A DNA stretch of 64,000 nucleotides from Euleptes europaea. Taxonomy: Eukaryota; Chordata; Lepidosauria; Squamata; Sphaerodactylidae. The stretch lies in the NCBI RefSeq assembly GCF_029931775.1, contig NC_079312.1:9493821-9557820 (forward strand), written 5' to 3'. A program made the position numbers and the translations under genes. The notes under the pieces are model-generated. The model saw only the letters and a program-made list of their open reading frames with translations, searched no databases and was not told the DNA's origin. Positions 16,600 through 38,135 of this stretch are shown here, in pieces. Position 1 is the stretch's first letter. Each line of letters begins with the position of its first letter.

Positions 16600-17285
16600 A
16601 TTGTTGTTGTTTGTTTAATTTCTAGCCCACCCTCAATCCCCAGCCAAGCCAGGCTCAGGGCAGGTTACAACAGTTCATTACAATAAAACAAAATCTAACA
16701 TCACTTAATTGAATTAAAACAATAAAAATAATTTCCTAAACTAAATACAAAAGTGGTGCTCAGTCCACAAAGCAGTTGCTGGAGAAACTTAGTAGCCCAC
16801 ACCATCAGACCAACAGTGTGAGTGGGTGGTGGGTGGGGGAAGAGACAGGGGAAGGTAGTGAGGCCAGCACTGATGACAACCTGTAGCTGCCCTCAATCAT
16901 AGGCCTGATGGAATAACACTTTCAGGTCCTGGAGGCCCTGATGTCATTAGGAAGGGAATTCTGCCAGGGCTGAAAAAGCCCTGACCCTTGTCAGGGACAG
17001 CTGCACACTCCTAGGGCCAGGGGCCACCAACAAGTTAGCATTAGAAGAACACAGTGTCCTTTGGGTGGTTTACCAGGAGAGGCGGTCCCAAAGGTACGAA
17101 GGTCCCAGACTAAGGCTTTAAAGGTCAAAATCAGCACCTTGAACCTGATCCGATACTCCAGCTGGAGCCAGTGCAGCTGGTGAGTTGCTGGTTGAATGTA
17201 CTCTTGCAGTGGGGTCCCTGTAAGGAGCCTCGCTGCAGCATTTTGCACCAGCTGGAGTTTCCGAATCCGCCTTGAGGGCAGCTGA
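16600..17285 (-). mobile_element. L2-like LINE fragment
   Basis: The minus strand encodes RKLQLVQNAAARLLTGTP, then HQLHWLQLEYRIRFKVLILTFKAL in part, a C-terminal block of L2-type reverse transcriptases. The left end has the usual L2-type 3' UTR (CTAGCCCACCCTCAA…). A similar, shorter 3' UTR scrap lies at about 11110-11240 in gene A. Confidence 0.6.
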
Positions 17286-18150
17286 TATTTGGCACACAAC
17301 CAATAGATGTACCATTTATGAAGGAAGCCCTCAGATTTCTGTATCTATCAAACACATTTCTTCCAAGAAGGGTGTGTGTCTTCCCTCCCCTCCAAGATTT
17401 AATTATAGAATCATAGAGTTAGATGGGGTCCAAGATCGCATTAACCTTTTTTGTAGCTGCTTCACACTGGCTGCTCATTTTTAACTTCCAGTCCACCTGT
17501 ACCCCAAGATCTTATTCACACACACTGCTACCCAGAAGTGTATCCCCCATCCAGTATGCATCTCTCATTTTTTGTTACCCAGATGTAGAACAATACATTT
17601 ATCCTTGTTGAATTGCATCTTGTTCACATCCGCCCATTTTTCCAGTGTGTTCAGATCCTGTTGAATTCTACCTCTATCTTCCAATGTGTTCACTGCTCCT
17701 CCCAATTTGGTGTCATCTGCAAAATCAATGAGTAGTCCCTCCACCCCCTCATCCAGATCATTTATAAAAAGATTGAAAAGATAATTGAATCATTACAATT
17801 ATCTTACAAGGCCAATAATTTTCCCGGCCAGGTGTGAACTTGAACCCAGATCCACCCACTCACAACCCAATACCCTGGGTCTTGAACTTAACTGACCCAC
17901 ATCGTGACTGTGGGCCAGATTCAATCACTGGGATCAAGTATGGCATGGGGTGCCAGTCTCAAGCATCTGCAAGAGGATTTCTTTGACAGTTTCATATACA
18001 GTTTTAAAAAGACATTCCACTCCCTTTTTCTTCTTTTTTGCAGGAGAGGTATAAAAACCTCCCATTTATTAGATTAAAAAATCCAGTAAAGAACTGGTGT
18101 CAGTGCCTAGGTATGAGGTACCTGGGTGTGGGCTCCTCCTGATTTTCTCC
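17286..18150 (-). repeat. Inverted copy of the flank block, with a CR1 inside
   Basis: Bases 17286-17380 are the reverse complement of about 53330-53450, and 17930-18140 of about 52890-53150. The intervening 17395-17790 is a CR1 fragment on the minus strand (KFADDTKLG-type block near 17720, then the C-terminal region). The block lies 2.4 kb upstream of the gene B promoter, in the opposite orientation to the gene. Confidence 0.72.
17395..17790 (-). mobile_element. CR1 LINE fragment inside the flank block
   Basis: Reverse complement encodes a LFINDLDEGVEGLLI-like block and a [10 protein letters not shown]-like block, then the region up to the QCEMAATK-like motif. The flank copy at 53.1-53.3 kb lacks it. 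Confidence 0.75.
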
Positions 18151-18279
18151 AGTAAAACTCCTTTCTGCTTTTTATGGTGTGAGTTTACCAGGGGAGCTTG
18201 GTTACGTTACTACACGGTGGCTGTAGGGTTGCTAGGTTCCTCTTCACTACTGGCAGGAGATTTTTGGGGTGGAGCCTGA

Positions 18280-18485
18280 GGAAGGTGGGTTGGTTTCCCC
18301 ACTCCTCCACATGAAACTAGCTGGGTGACCTTGGGCTAGTCATAGCTCTTAGAGCTCTCTCAGCCCCACCTACCTCACAGGGTGTCTGTTGTGGGGAGGG
18401 GAAGGGAAGGTGATTGTAAGCCGGTTTGATTCTTCCTTAAGTGGTACAGAAAGTTGGCATATAAAAACCAACTCTCCTCCTCCTC
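18280..18485 (+). repeat. tRNA-derived SINE (AGCCAGCGTGG family), 5'-truncated
   Basis: Body motifs: CCCCACTCCTCCACATGAA, CTCAGCCCCACCTACCTCAC, GTAAGCCGGTTTGATTC, and an end of AAACCAACTCTCCTCCTCCT. Confidence 0.75.
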
Positions 18486-18509
18486 TTCGGAGCTTCGGGG
18501 TGGGGTGGG

Positions 18510-19033
18510 GTGAGCCAATGCAAAAATCCTGAGAATCCATGAGGATCCATGCTTTGGGACTGAGTTTTTGCGCCATGGCGGTGCCATGAAGTGGTGGTTC
18601 CACATTTTTTGTTGTGCAGTCTGTGCCTATGGACATAATATGTGATTTGATGGTGAATTTGTGCTGACCCAACACAAAAATCCTGAAGATCTGTGAGGAT
18701 TCATGCTCTGGAACCGTGTTTTTGTACCATGGCAGTTCCATGAAGCGGTGGATCCATAATTGTTGCAGTACGATCTGGCTATTGACATGTTCTGTGATTT
18801 GATGGCGAGTATGGGGTGAGCCGATGCAAAACTCTGAGGATCCACGAGGTTCTGTGCTATGGAACCATGTTTTTGCATCATGGCAGTGCCATGAAGTGGT
18901 GGATTCATGATTCTGGTTGTGCAATCTGTGGCTATGGACATGATCTGTGATTTTATGTGAATTTAGGGTGACCTAATGCAAGAATCATAAGGATCCATAC
19001 TTTGGAATTATGGTTTTGTGCTATGAAGTGGCG
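18510..19033. repeat. Tandem repeat of 153-bp units, about 3.4 copies
   Basis: Unit starts at 18510, 18663, 18816 and 18969, exactly 153 bp apart each time. Each has a TGAGCCAATGCAAAA-like start, a GGATCCATGCTTTGG-like stretch and a CCATGAAGTGGTGG-like stretch. The fourth unit is shortened and is broken by the SINE at 19034. Because 153 is divisible by three, long open frames on the minus strand here are by-products. Confidence 0.85.
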
Positions 19034-19245
19034 GATGGGCCGTAGCTCAGTGGTAGAGCATCTGCTTGGCATGCAGAAGGTCCCGGATTCAATCCCTGGC
19101 ATCTCCAGTTAAAGGGACTAGGCAACTAGGTGATGTAAAAGACCTTTACCTGAGACCCTGGAGAGCTGCTGCCGGTCTGAGTAGACAATACTGACTTTGA
19201 TGGACCAAGAGTCTGATTCAGTAGAAGGCAGGTTCATGTGATGCA
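19034..19245 (+). repeat. tRNA-Ala-derived SINE
   Basis: Head GTAGCTCAGTGGTAGAGCAT (A box) and GGTCCCGGATTCAATCCC (B box), with an alanine-type GGC anticodon loop in TCTGCTTGGCATGCAGA. The 3' part ends with GATGGACCAAGAGTCTGATT, a LINE-like tail. The acceptor stem does not pair, so this is a SINE and not a working tRNA gene. It interrupts the 153-bp array. Confidence 0.75.
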
Positions 19246-20120
19246 TAATTTTTATGGTGCTGCCTGTAGACTAAGACACAATCTAAAGCATGAGGGTGGC
19301 TTTATTTATTTTTTCAGTGTAAAAATGATATGAATTTATGATGACCCATTTAAAATCATCTAGATCTGACTTTTACCGAGTCCCCTTTTGCACCCAGCTT
19401 CAATTGAGGCGCCTCATTTTAATTATCTTTTGGGTCCAATTCCTCTCAGAAGGGCACCCAAACAGGGTGTAGGTTGGGAAGGGGGGTGTCCTAGTTTTGC
19501 AGAAAAGTTTGAAAATGAAAAGGATACTATTCCCTTCCCCCCCCCCCCCCAACCATCTCAGCGGTGGAGTCTGAGAATACTTCTTCCCTTCCAGGAGCCA
19601 TGGATGATGGAGTTCAGTTGAGCATTATTTAAGGAGGGAGGTGGAAGACAAGGAAGAAGGGGTGGGGTGGGGGGACAGTGTACATCTCCTGACCCTAATT
19701 CCCACCCATCCCAGGATATGAGCTTTCCAGGGCTCTGCCCCTTGGTCTCCAAATCAGCTGTGCAAAGTTTTTGTGGTCTTCTTCTTAAGGATCTGCTCCT
19801 AAAGTGACTGCCCAGACTTAAGAGGTCAGTTTCCCTAGAGAAAAATATAGCTTCAGAGGTTGGACACTATGGTATATACTATGGAGTCTAGGAGAAACTG
19901 AAGTGTCGTCCCCCCCCAAGGCACTGCCCCCCAAACTGCAGGAATTTCCCAAGCAGGAGATGGCTACCCTATCCGATACGGTGGAATCAAAACAGGTCTA
20001 GCTGGCTTTTTTCTTTTTGCGAAACAGGGAAGATGTTACACACATTTCCGATGCGATCCTCAAACCACTTCCCCGGGAGTCATAGGAGGATTACGAGTAG
20101 ACCGGTTTTGCATTGTTTAA
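19246..20120. other. No gene seen; repeat debris
   Basis: A little of the 153-bp unit continues after the SINE (about 19246-19300). The rest has homopolymer C runs and scraps of a dispersed repeat with GGAGATCTCCAG-like text (also at 20120-20217, 21175-21535 and 48655-48745). No open frame with recognisable content. Confidence 0.5.
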
Positions 20121-20217
20121 ATTGAGCTTGCTTTAATTTTCTCCAGGGGAACGGATCTCTTATCAGCTGGAGATCGGTTGCAATAGCGGGAGATCTCCAG
20201 TTAGTACCTGGAGGTTG

Positions 20218-20479
20218 AGAAAACAAAGTAGACACCACTGTACAAGTGTCAAGGGATTTGGAAATCAGTACAGGAGCGAAGCCAGTTTAAACAATATATG
20301 ACAAATTATACATCAAAACTCCCAATTGAGACAATTGTGTTAGACAACTTCTGTACATATGTATATATGGAATGTTTTGTGGGGTTTGATGTATAATTTG
20401 TCATAGATTGTCTTGAATTATATGTGGTAGCGTATAAAGTATTTTCCACTTTGTTTAGATTGGCTTCGCTCCTGTACTG
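20218..20479. mobile_element. Foldback element with a 15-bp target duplication
   Basis: Flanked by perfect copies of AGTACCTGGAGGTTG (20203-20217 and 20480-20494). Inverted sequences inside pair AGTACAGGAGCGAAGCCA (about 20268) with TGGCTTCGCTCCTGTACT (20461-20478), and GACAAATTATACATCAAA (about 20300) with TTTGATGTATAATTTGTC (about 20386). The long duplication points to target-primed insertion rather than a cut-and-paste transposon. Class unknown. Confidence 0.75.
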
Positions 20480-20504
20480 AGTACCTGGAGGTTGGCAACC
20501 CCAC

Positions 20505-20782
20505 GGGAGCGCAACCCTGCGCAGGGTTACTCCCGTCCCTCCGGGTGTGGGCTTTGCTGCTCGTGGGAAGGACGGGACGCCTTTTCCATTCGTCTGCAGC
20601 AGTGGAAGGGTTAAACGGACCGAGCTGTTTGCTAGCAAGGGCAGGGAGGGGGGTGAAGAAGAAAGCCTCTGGGGTGGGGGGCGCGGAGATGACCCAGCTT
20701 TGTGAAAGAGAACAGGAAAGGCTTCCGATATGCAGCCCACGGGGAAAGCCTCGTAGCCGGATCCTGGAAGGTTTACTTTGCA
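20505..20782 (+). promoter_or_regulatory. Promoter region and noncoding exon 1 of gene B
   Basis: Homologous to 7075-7338: ATTCGTCTGCAGCAGTGGAA, GGGTTAAACGG, GCTGTTTGCTAG, AGCCGGATCCTGG. It ends with the donor GTAAGT at 20783. GC-rich with several CpGs. The first coding exon acceptor is at 22784 (CTTCATAG, aligned with gene A) or 22764 (CCTTGCAG). Confidence 0.65.
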
Positions 20783-21174
20783 GTAAGTCATTGGGAGGGA
20801 TGAGCTTTTAGATCTTGCAAGGGAGGAAGGCTGGCATGGCATCCTGTTCTTCCTCCAGGTCTGTGATTGAGGCAGTTGCATCCTACCTGGGCTCCCTACC
20901 CCTATTCCCAGCCCCTCGATTATTTTCCTGGTGCTTTTTGTTTCTGCCTTCCCTTCTCTTTCTCTCCCCCTTCCTTGCCTGGTGATCCCCATCGCTGCTT
21001 CAGTGTCAAGGGCGCCAACTGGAATTTTAAAGCTAATACTGCTCTAACTATAATTTATAAATTATATTGTATACTGTTTTAATGAGTTGTATTCCTGGTT
21101 ATTAGCCACCCTGAGCCTGATTGTAGTCAGGAAAGGGAGGGATAGAAATAGATAAATAAATAATTCCTCAGCCA

Positions 21175-21535
21175 TGGGGGTCATCAGGTTGAGAACTGCC
21201 GGACAGCAAATTTCTGGACATTTGGGGGTGGATTCTGGGAAAAGTTTGTGAATGGAGCAGGGGGAACCCAGTGTGAGGTACAGTGAGTCCACCCTCCAAT
21301 GAAGCCATTTTGCCTGGTCCACCCCCCATCTACCCTCTACCTGATGTAGGGTTGCCAAAGTACAGGTAGGGCCTGGAGAGTGTTTGAAATTATACCTGAC
21401 CACTGGACTACAGTGGATCAGTTCGTGCTCAGAAAATGGCTGCTTTGGAGGGTGGGTTCTGTGCCATTATACCCTCCCCTCCCCAGTTCCACTCCCAAAT
21501 TTCCAGGAATTTCTCAACCCGGAGTTGGCAACCTT
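21175..21535. repeat. Two inverted copies of a dispersed repeat
   Basis: 21345-21535 (GGGTTGCCAAAGTACAGG … GGAGTTGGCAACCTT) and, reversed, 21175-21345 share AAAATGGCTGCTTTGGAGGG-type text. Other scraps are at 20120-20217 and 48655-48745. I recognise it as a common reptile repeat but cannot classify it. Confidence 0.5.
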
Positions 21536-21696
21536 GTACATTCCGTCAGAGTTTGTTGGCTCCCCCAGTTCCTATTAATCCCGCCAGCCCTTGTGCCCTA
21601 ACTGGGAGAGGTTTCAGGAAGTCGCACAATCCACACCCCTGACACAATCCCATTCTACACCAGTATCACATTTACACTTGTCCTACCCTAGCAGGG

Positions 21697-21871
21697 TAGC
21701 AGGAAAAGAGGAAGACCCAACAAGAGATGGATTGACTCACTAATAAAGGAAGCCACAGCCCTCAGTTTGCAAGATCTGAGCAAGGCTGTCAAAGATAGGA
21801 CATTTTGGAGGGCTTTGATCCATAGGGTCGCCATAAGATGGAAGCGACTTGACGACACTTAACACACACAC
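21697..21871 (+). mobile_element. BovB/RTE-like LINE 3' end with target duplication
   Basis: A 175-bp 5'-truncated copy: GGAAGACCCAACAAGAGATG, then a CA-rich tail. It is flanked by a 12-bp duplication ACCCTAGCAGGG (21685-21696 and 21872-21883). This confirms that the repeated 3' segment in this window moves as a retroposon. Confidence 0.82.
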
Positions 21872-22842
21872 ACCCTAGCAGGGCACCTGTGTGTCTCCTG
21901 ACACGATTAGTAGCCATCTGAAGCTGTTCAATGGCTGGGGTGAGACTTGTTCCGAAAACAGGCTGGACTCTGGAGAAGGGTCCTTTTGTCAGGGTGAGCT
22001 GGAATACGGGGCCGGGAGAAAGCTGTGATTTGTTATATTCACCCTGCATCTTCAAGTGGTAAGAGGTTCCAAGGGATACTGTTTACCTGGGTTGGTTCCC
22101 CTTGGAAGAAGAACACCCTGGAGCCTTCTGGTGACTGGCAGAGCTCAGTACGGGGGAAGCAAGAGGAATTTCCACAGAGTAGCAGGCCCACTACTCGACA
22201 TCAGGCACCGAGAGGGAGTGTTCCCGCATCTCAATATTCTTAAGCGACATCTCAGCCGAAGCCTGTCTGCCTTGCTCTCCTGATCTCGGCTGCTTATTCC
22301 TCACACAGACATATTCCTGCCCCTTCCCCTCAGCTGGGTGCTAGGAGAGAGCTATCGCCTAATACTTCTGGACGATTGAAGAGATTACTACAGTGGTTAA
22401 GGGGTCATCAGTCCCTCTTGTCCTTTGTGGATACCTTGTGACCTAGCTCATAGGACAGACTGACCCACAGTAGTCAGAGGTCTAGCTTATAACGTCTTTA
22501 AAGAGCCAAACAGAGACAGTGAAGTTGACCGAAGAATCAAACAGGCATATCAAAAAAAGCTTGCTGTGTAATATAGCAGACTGATATTACAGTTGGGATA
22601 CAAACCACAAGAAGCACTTTTGTTCTCATCCATCAGGGCTATGTTTACATGTCTCCTAAGCTTGTGAATATTGGCAATGTTCAATGGTGTATCTCAATTC
22701 TCTTTGTTTTTCTTGTGGCACATTTCTGCCTGTCTCTCTGTTCAAACCCCCTTCCCCCTTGCAGGGAGAAGCCTCTCTTCATAGCCAAGTGAGTAAAGCT
22801 ATCTTTCCACAGTTGGGGAACCCCCGATAGAAGGGGAAGGAG

Positions 22843-32618
<9,776 letters not shown>

Positions 32619-33161
32619 GAACCCACACAGGGTAGAAATCTTTTAAGGCTCAGTGTAGAAAGAGATTAACTCTGTCAAGACAGAAGAACCATTTTGATTC
32701 CACTGCTATGTTCTCCATTTTGTGTTCCTGGGAATCAGCATGTTGTACTTTTCCACAGCCTAGCTTTTGTTCCCATAACACCGTCAATAGGGCCTGGCGA
32801 TCAAGGTCACCAGTGAGTGAGAACATGTGTGTGAAGATGGGAGGGGGAGATCTCTCATCTCCTTTGAGAGCCTTATTCTGGTTTAGACCAGTTTACACCA
32901 TCTGGAGACTTCTCCCGAATGTCCATCCTGAGTGGTAGTTTAGTCACCTGTCCCAGGTTCACTTTTCCATAAGTTTGACTATGCCTAGTAGTAGCTAAGC
33001 TTTCTTCTTACCTTGATTCCAGCATGACATTCTGTTGCTCTGAAGAACATCTTTAGTTTTTAAGTGCCCCCTTATAATGTAACATCTTAGTAAGTATTAT
33101 GTAGCCAGCTAGATTTATTATTATTGTATTGTTGCCATTGCCTATCAGCTATGTATCTTGT

Positions 33162-33498
33162 TGGTTCTTGTAGGTTATCCGGGCTGTGTAACCATGGTCT
33201 TGGAATTTTCTTTCCTGACGTTTCGCCAGCAACTGTGGCCGGCATCTTCAGAGTAGTAACACTGAAGGACAGTGTCTCTCAGTGTCAAGGGTGTAGGAAG
33301 AGTAATATATAGTCAGAAAGGGGTTGGGTTTGAGCTGAGTACTGTCCTGCAAAAGTAATGTGCTAATCATTGTCCTGTAAGTATCAAGATAATGTGCTAA
33401 TGAGGGTATGGTATGTTAATATTCCAAGACCACGGTTACACAGCCCGGATAACCTACAAGAACCAATGAACTCTGACCGTGAAAGCCTTCGACAATAT
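33162..33498. mobile_element. Penelope-like terminal-repeat insertion
   Basis: A 337-bp element flanked by the 12-bp duplication TATGTATCTTGT (33150-33161 and 33499-33510). About 48 bp at the left (GGTTCTTGTAGGTTATCCGG) recurs inverted near the right end (33418-33466). Text such as CTTTCCTGACGTTTCGCCAG matches my memory of the pseudo-LTRs of reptile Penelope-like elements. It lies in the presumed 3' UTR or flank of gene B. Confidence 0.65.
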
Positions 33499-33538
33499 TA
33501 TGTATCTTGTATTTTTCTTTTTCTTGAACTTTTCTATC

Positions 33539-33544
33539 AATAAA
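33539..33544 (+). terminator. Candidate polyadenylation signal of gene B
   Basis: AATAAA about 920 bp past the stop, the first good match on this strand after the coding end; the Penelope-like insertion lies between. Confidence 0.35.
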
Positions 33545-33865
33545 GCTTTTTAAGCTACATTATTGAGTTCACTGGCCTAACCCAGAGCTGAGCAGTCAGG
33601 GTCTCTGTCTTCATACACTGCATCGTAATCTTCAAGAGCATATAAGAACCTACACAAGGAGAAACCGTGAGGCTTCTTAGCCTGGGAAAAGAGCTTTTCT
33701 CTTATTTCAGATCTCAAAGACAACCATGGACCATAGAAAGAGTTGAAGCCATGTAAACTATTGTAAAGAGATTTCATCTGCACAGAAAGTAAAGATGGGC
33801 TCTGAGGGTAGAAGCAGCTTCAAGATCAACTCATAGCTCCTTAAAAATTGAGGAATCCACACAAG

Positions 33866-34165
33866 AAGAGTTGGTTTTCATATGCCAACTTTCTCTACCA
33901 CTTAAGGCAGAATCAAACCGGCTTACAATCGCCTTCCCTTCCCCTCCCCACAACAGACACCCTGTGAGGTGGGTGAAGCTGAGAGTGCATGACTTGCCCA
34001 AGGTCACCCCGCTGGCTTCGTGTGTAGGAGTGGGGAAACAAATCCAGTTCACCAGATTACTGTAGCCTCTGCTGCTTATGTGGAGGAGTGGGGACTCAAA
34101 CCCGGTTCTCCAGATCAGACTCCACCACTCTTAACCACTACACCACGCTGGCTCTCTAGGAGGAA
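33866..34165 (-). repeat. tRNA-derived SINE (AGCCAGCGTGG family), full length
   Basis: The reverse complement starts AGAGAGCCAGCGTGGTGTAG and ends CATATGAAAACCAACTCTTC, covering both the tRNA-like head and the tail. Confidence 0.8.
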
Positions 34166-34319
34166 GGCAGGAACCTCATAGATGCTCAGTGTGTGGCAAC
34201 AGTTTGAGGCAGAAATTCGACCTTCTTGTTCCTCAGCGAAGCCACATAAGTTGATTCTGCTGAGGATCTTCTTTGAACGCCCAGAAGTTCTAGAGAGGCA
34301 TCCCAAACCATAATCCTTT

Positions 34320-35440
34320 GATAGATAGCAAATGGGCCTGCCCAAACCTCCCAGACTGGAGCTGGCAGCCCACTGTGCAGACACTCGACTACTGTACTGG
34401 CCTCGCGCCCGCCCCAAATGATACGGGGTGGTCGCTGCACGCTCTGTTGTCACGGACTCGGCCGCTCCTGCGAGCGCCGTGCAGTTAGCAGCCAGGAAGC
34501 AGATGCAGGGGCAGCCTCCAGTGAACCTGAGAGAAGCCATGTTCCTGTACAACCTCTGTTCCAGCCGCAGCTATGTTATAGAAAGCAGACAGTCACGTAG
34601 TCGATGTCAACCCCCCCTTCCCTCCTGCAACATCCACCGCTTAATGGGCCGTCAACAGTGATCCAGATATCAAGATGAGTCGTTCCTCTTGCTATGCCCG
34701 AGCGATCCTAGGACGTTTGCATAGATCGCACTCATTGTTCCAGTATGTTAATCTCATCAGCAGAGACTTTCCAGCTCCTCACGGGTTGCAAAAGTCATCG
34801 GAATCAGAATAGATTTCCAAATTCTCACTACCCCACCCACAGTTTAATCCTTTGTCACCTTTTTGCCACCTGGGAACCTAGGAGGGGTGAAACCCCTCTC
34901 CCCGCCCCCAGAAAAACAGTATATCTGGGGTGCCCCCTGCCATTAGCGCTCTCTCTCGAATCTCTGGAATCCCTCTCGGAACTCCGACACCTTAGGTCTT
35001 TTCTGGCACCTTCGCCGCAACTTGGCTGGTTTGGTTTTGTGCAGCCTTACCTCGCTCCCTCCAGCCTTGCTGGTCAAGTCTACGGGAACCCCTGCCCCCA
35101 TCTCAGTTTTTACTTTCAATCTGTTTTAGTCTGACTGAGCTTGGACACCACCTCGTCTGGAAGGTAAATATAATCCCACCAACGACCTCCTGCCATGTTG
35201 GCATCTGTGCTTACACTCCTCTCTTGATATTCCTAGATTCTATGTATGTTTGTGTGCACCACTGAATCGAATGAAAAGGACATAAACACTTTTAATTGGA
35301 AATCTATTGCTTCTGTCTGTATTTAAAGGTCACAGTTACGGTCTCTGGTAGACAAAGGTTGCGATACCGCTATAAAAATAAATATTGTAATTTGCCATCT
35401 TGTCTGCTAATTCCCCAAGTTAAAGGGCAATTTGGCTAAC
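34320..35440. other. Unclassified 1.1-kb insertion present only in duplication copy 2
   Basis: Copy 1 runs straight across this point (about 745-755). GC-moderate, with short open frames and no recognised protein. A long terminal repeat or another retroposed sequence is possible, but I see no clear ends. Confidence 0.35.
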
Positions 35441-37776
35441 ACCTTCCCCAGTCCAGCCTGGTGCAAGATTTTGGGGATCACACCACTTTGAAGGCCAAAC
35501 AGTTCTGGCAGTAGGATTAATTTGGGTTGAGAGGAAAAGGTTTTGTCCTCCAAACCAACAACTGAGTAAGTTGAAAGGGGTCAGACCCCCAACAACCCCC
35601 AGTATTGTGGAAATATTATTTGTATTAAGTAATTCAGACTTTGTCTTTTCTGTGTTTTGTGGGATTTTTTTAATGAGTTGGGCTGCATTAAATGTTTCAA
35701 AGGTTAGAATGGCATGTTGTTTTTTTAATTGTGTATAAAGCTGTAAGAAAGAAATCCTCTTGCGGACTCTTGAGGCAGGTACCTTGTGCCACCACTGATC
35801 CCTAGGAATGAATCCAACCTACTTTGCCCACATTCATGATGCAGGCCAGTTAAGGTCAAGAGCCAGAGTGTTGACTTATGATTGGGTGGATCTGAGTTCA
35901 AATCCACACTAGGCCTGGAAGCCCTTTGGATGCCCTTTAGGCAAGATAGTTGTAAGGATTCAGTGTGGAGGGTCATTCTTAGAAGAAATGGGTATGATGT
36001 ATAAATCTCAGGGCTTCCTTATATATTTATTTGTTTATTTTATTAAAACTTTTATATCCTGCTTTTCCTTGTGGTTCAAGGCAACTTACATTAATGCTCA
36101 AAACATTTTCATTTAAAACTAAAAATAGCAAACCCCTCATCTTAGCCCACTCACTCCCTTAAAAGATGCCGGCCATTCAGAGCCCCAGACAAGCCCTGGC
36201 AACAAAGCAGTCCCTAGGTTTAAACATCTGGATGTGGGTTCCTTCTCAGTCCATGTTTCAGGCAGGATTTTGGAGCTTCAACTGCTTCAGTGGCCATGAG
36301 AGAAGACCTGTTCTGGGAAAGGCAGAGGGGATAAAGATTGTCCCTGCTGACTCTCCATGGATACCATAGATGGTGGTATCCTTTCTGCCAAGTAGCCAAG
36401 ATGGTACTTGGGGGCATCACTTTCTGGTGGTTCCAGTCCTATCTAGCTGATGTGTCCCAGAACTGAGCCAAGGGGACCCTTGCTTGACATGGGCCACAGG
36501 ATCCAAGAGGGCTCTATCTTGTCCTCCATGCATTGGATTCTGAAATGTTCTGAGGACTTTGAGAGTCTGAAAGGTGTTTCTGTTGGAGTCTTTGTTCAGG
36601 CCTTTAATGGGCTTTGAGGCATTGGACGGGATCTCTTTCCAGTGTTCTTCCTTCAAACAAGAGTCTAGCTCCATGGTTGTCCCCAGAACTGGAAGCATTG
36701 CCAAACAAGGTGAGAGAAGTAACTCTGTTCTTAGTCCATCACAGTAAACATTCCTTTGGACTGCCCTTTTCAAAAAGATTGACAGAGGCCATTTATGCTT
36801 GGTTATTACCCGCACAATCCCTCTGGAACTTCCCCAGGTCTTCTTTTGAGTTCTTCATGGTTTTTTCCATCGTTCAAGGGTCACCTTGCTGCTGCCCCGC
36901 ACTCGTCCCATGGCTTTAGGAACCTATTTTGGCATGAATTTAAAGTTTGCCTCGATCCCAAATCGAGGCAAATAGCCGCCATTTTTGTAAATAAGGGCAA
37001 CTGTGGGCTTTTTCCCATGCCCCCAACCCTCCTATTTCCATTTCCCCTCCCATTTCCTCACTCCTTCCCAGCCCTGACCTGGAGAAAGCGAGCCTGCCTT
37101 TCAGGAGGAGGCTCGGCTCTGGGCAGTAGGCAGGAGGAGGTGGGGTGGGAAAATTTGCAAGCCGTTCCACCCCTGCCTGCCGCCTGAAATGGTACACAGG
37201 ATAAAACTGAGAGAGCCAGACCAAGAATGGGAGAGATGGGGCTCGTGTGGCCCTTCACCATCTTGGTTGCAGTGGCAGGGCAGACAGAGCTCCCACGGTG
37301 GGGCTAACGGGTTGGTGATGTATTGTAAAAAAATCCAGGCAATTAGAGAGTAGTGTTTTCAGAGGGAGGGACTCTGACGGCCCACATTTTTGCTGATGAT
37401 TTCTTCATAGCAGAAATTTACTCCTGGTTCTCATGGAATTTCTTCGGGGCAATAAGCACTAATCCATAGGGTTTTAAAAATTCAGATCACAAAACAGTGT
37501 GTTTACCAAGAGGCAAACCATCCAAAGCTTAAATGGCCAGAGATGTGGAGAGAGAAATTTTTTGCAATACTTTTTTTTACTGCTAAAACATTTCCCTTTT
37601 TAAACACTTCTTGTTTTCTAAAATTAGTGTTGAATGGGTGCCATTGCCAATAAAATATTCGGTCAGTTTGTCAGTTTCGAAATTGTAATGAGTGTTGATA
37701 AGAAGTTGGCTGCTGTGCTGAAAAATTCGTGCCTGAGTTGAAGTATTCTTCACCACCATCTGGACAGCTTAGAGCA

Positions 37777-38135
37777 GGGGTTCCCATCCTTTTTGAGCCT
37801 ATGGGCAATTTTGAAATTTGAACACAGCGAGCTGGGCGCAACTCTAGAAATGGCTGCTGCAGGAGGCAGAGCCAAACATGCAGAGGAAGCACAAGTGGAA
37901 GGGAGAAGAGGTGTAAATATACTGGGAAGAGGAGAAAGAATGAAGCAAACACTCTGGTAGCAGCTGCCTCTGAAACAATATTTTAATATGCACAGCCAAT
38001 TGGCTCTTCAGTGGTCAGTCACAAGCCCTTCTGGGTTCCACCTTGCCACATCCACCTTCTAAAAAAATACTTGGTGGGTACCAAAAAAATTCTTGATGGG
38101 TGACATGGTCCATGGGCACCACGCTGGGGACTCCT
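37777..38135. mobile_element. hAT-like MITE, diverged
   Basis: Ends CAGGGGTTCCCATCC and GCTGGGGACTCCTG resemble hAT terminal inverted repeats. The flanking 8-mers (GCTTAGAG, CCTTAGTC) match only partly, so it is old. Confidence 0.5.

Noticed and set aside
18370-18924. 184-codon minus-strand open frame
   Set aside because: It is produced by the 153-bp tandem repeat, whose length is divisible by three.
19034-19106. tRNA-Ala-like sequence as a real tRNA gene
   Set aside because: The acceptor stem does not pair and the sequence runs into a SINE body and LINE-like tail.
34418-34661. Possible processed pseudogene (REAMFLYNLCSSRSYVIESR)
   Set aside because: Two frames look slightly protein-like but I recognise no family and see no retrocopy hallmarks such as a poly-A tail.
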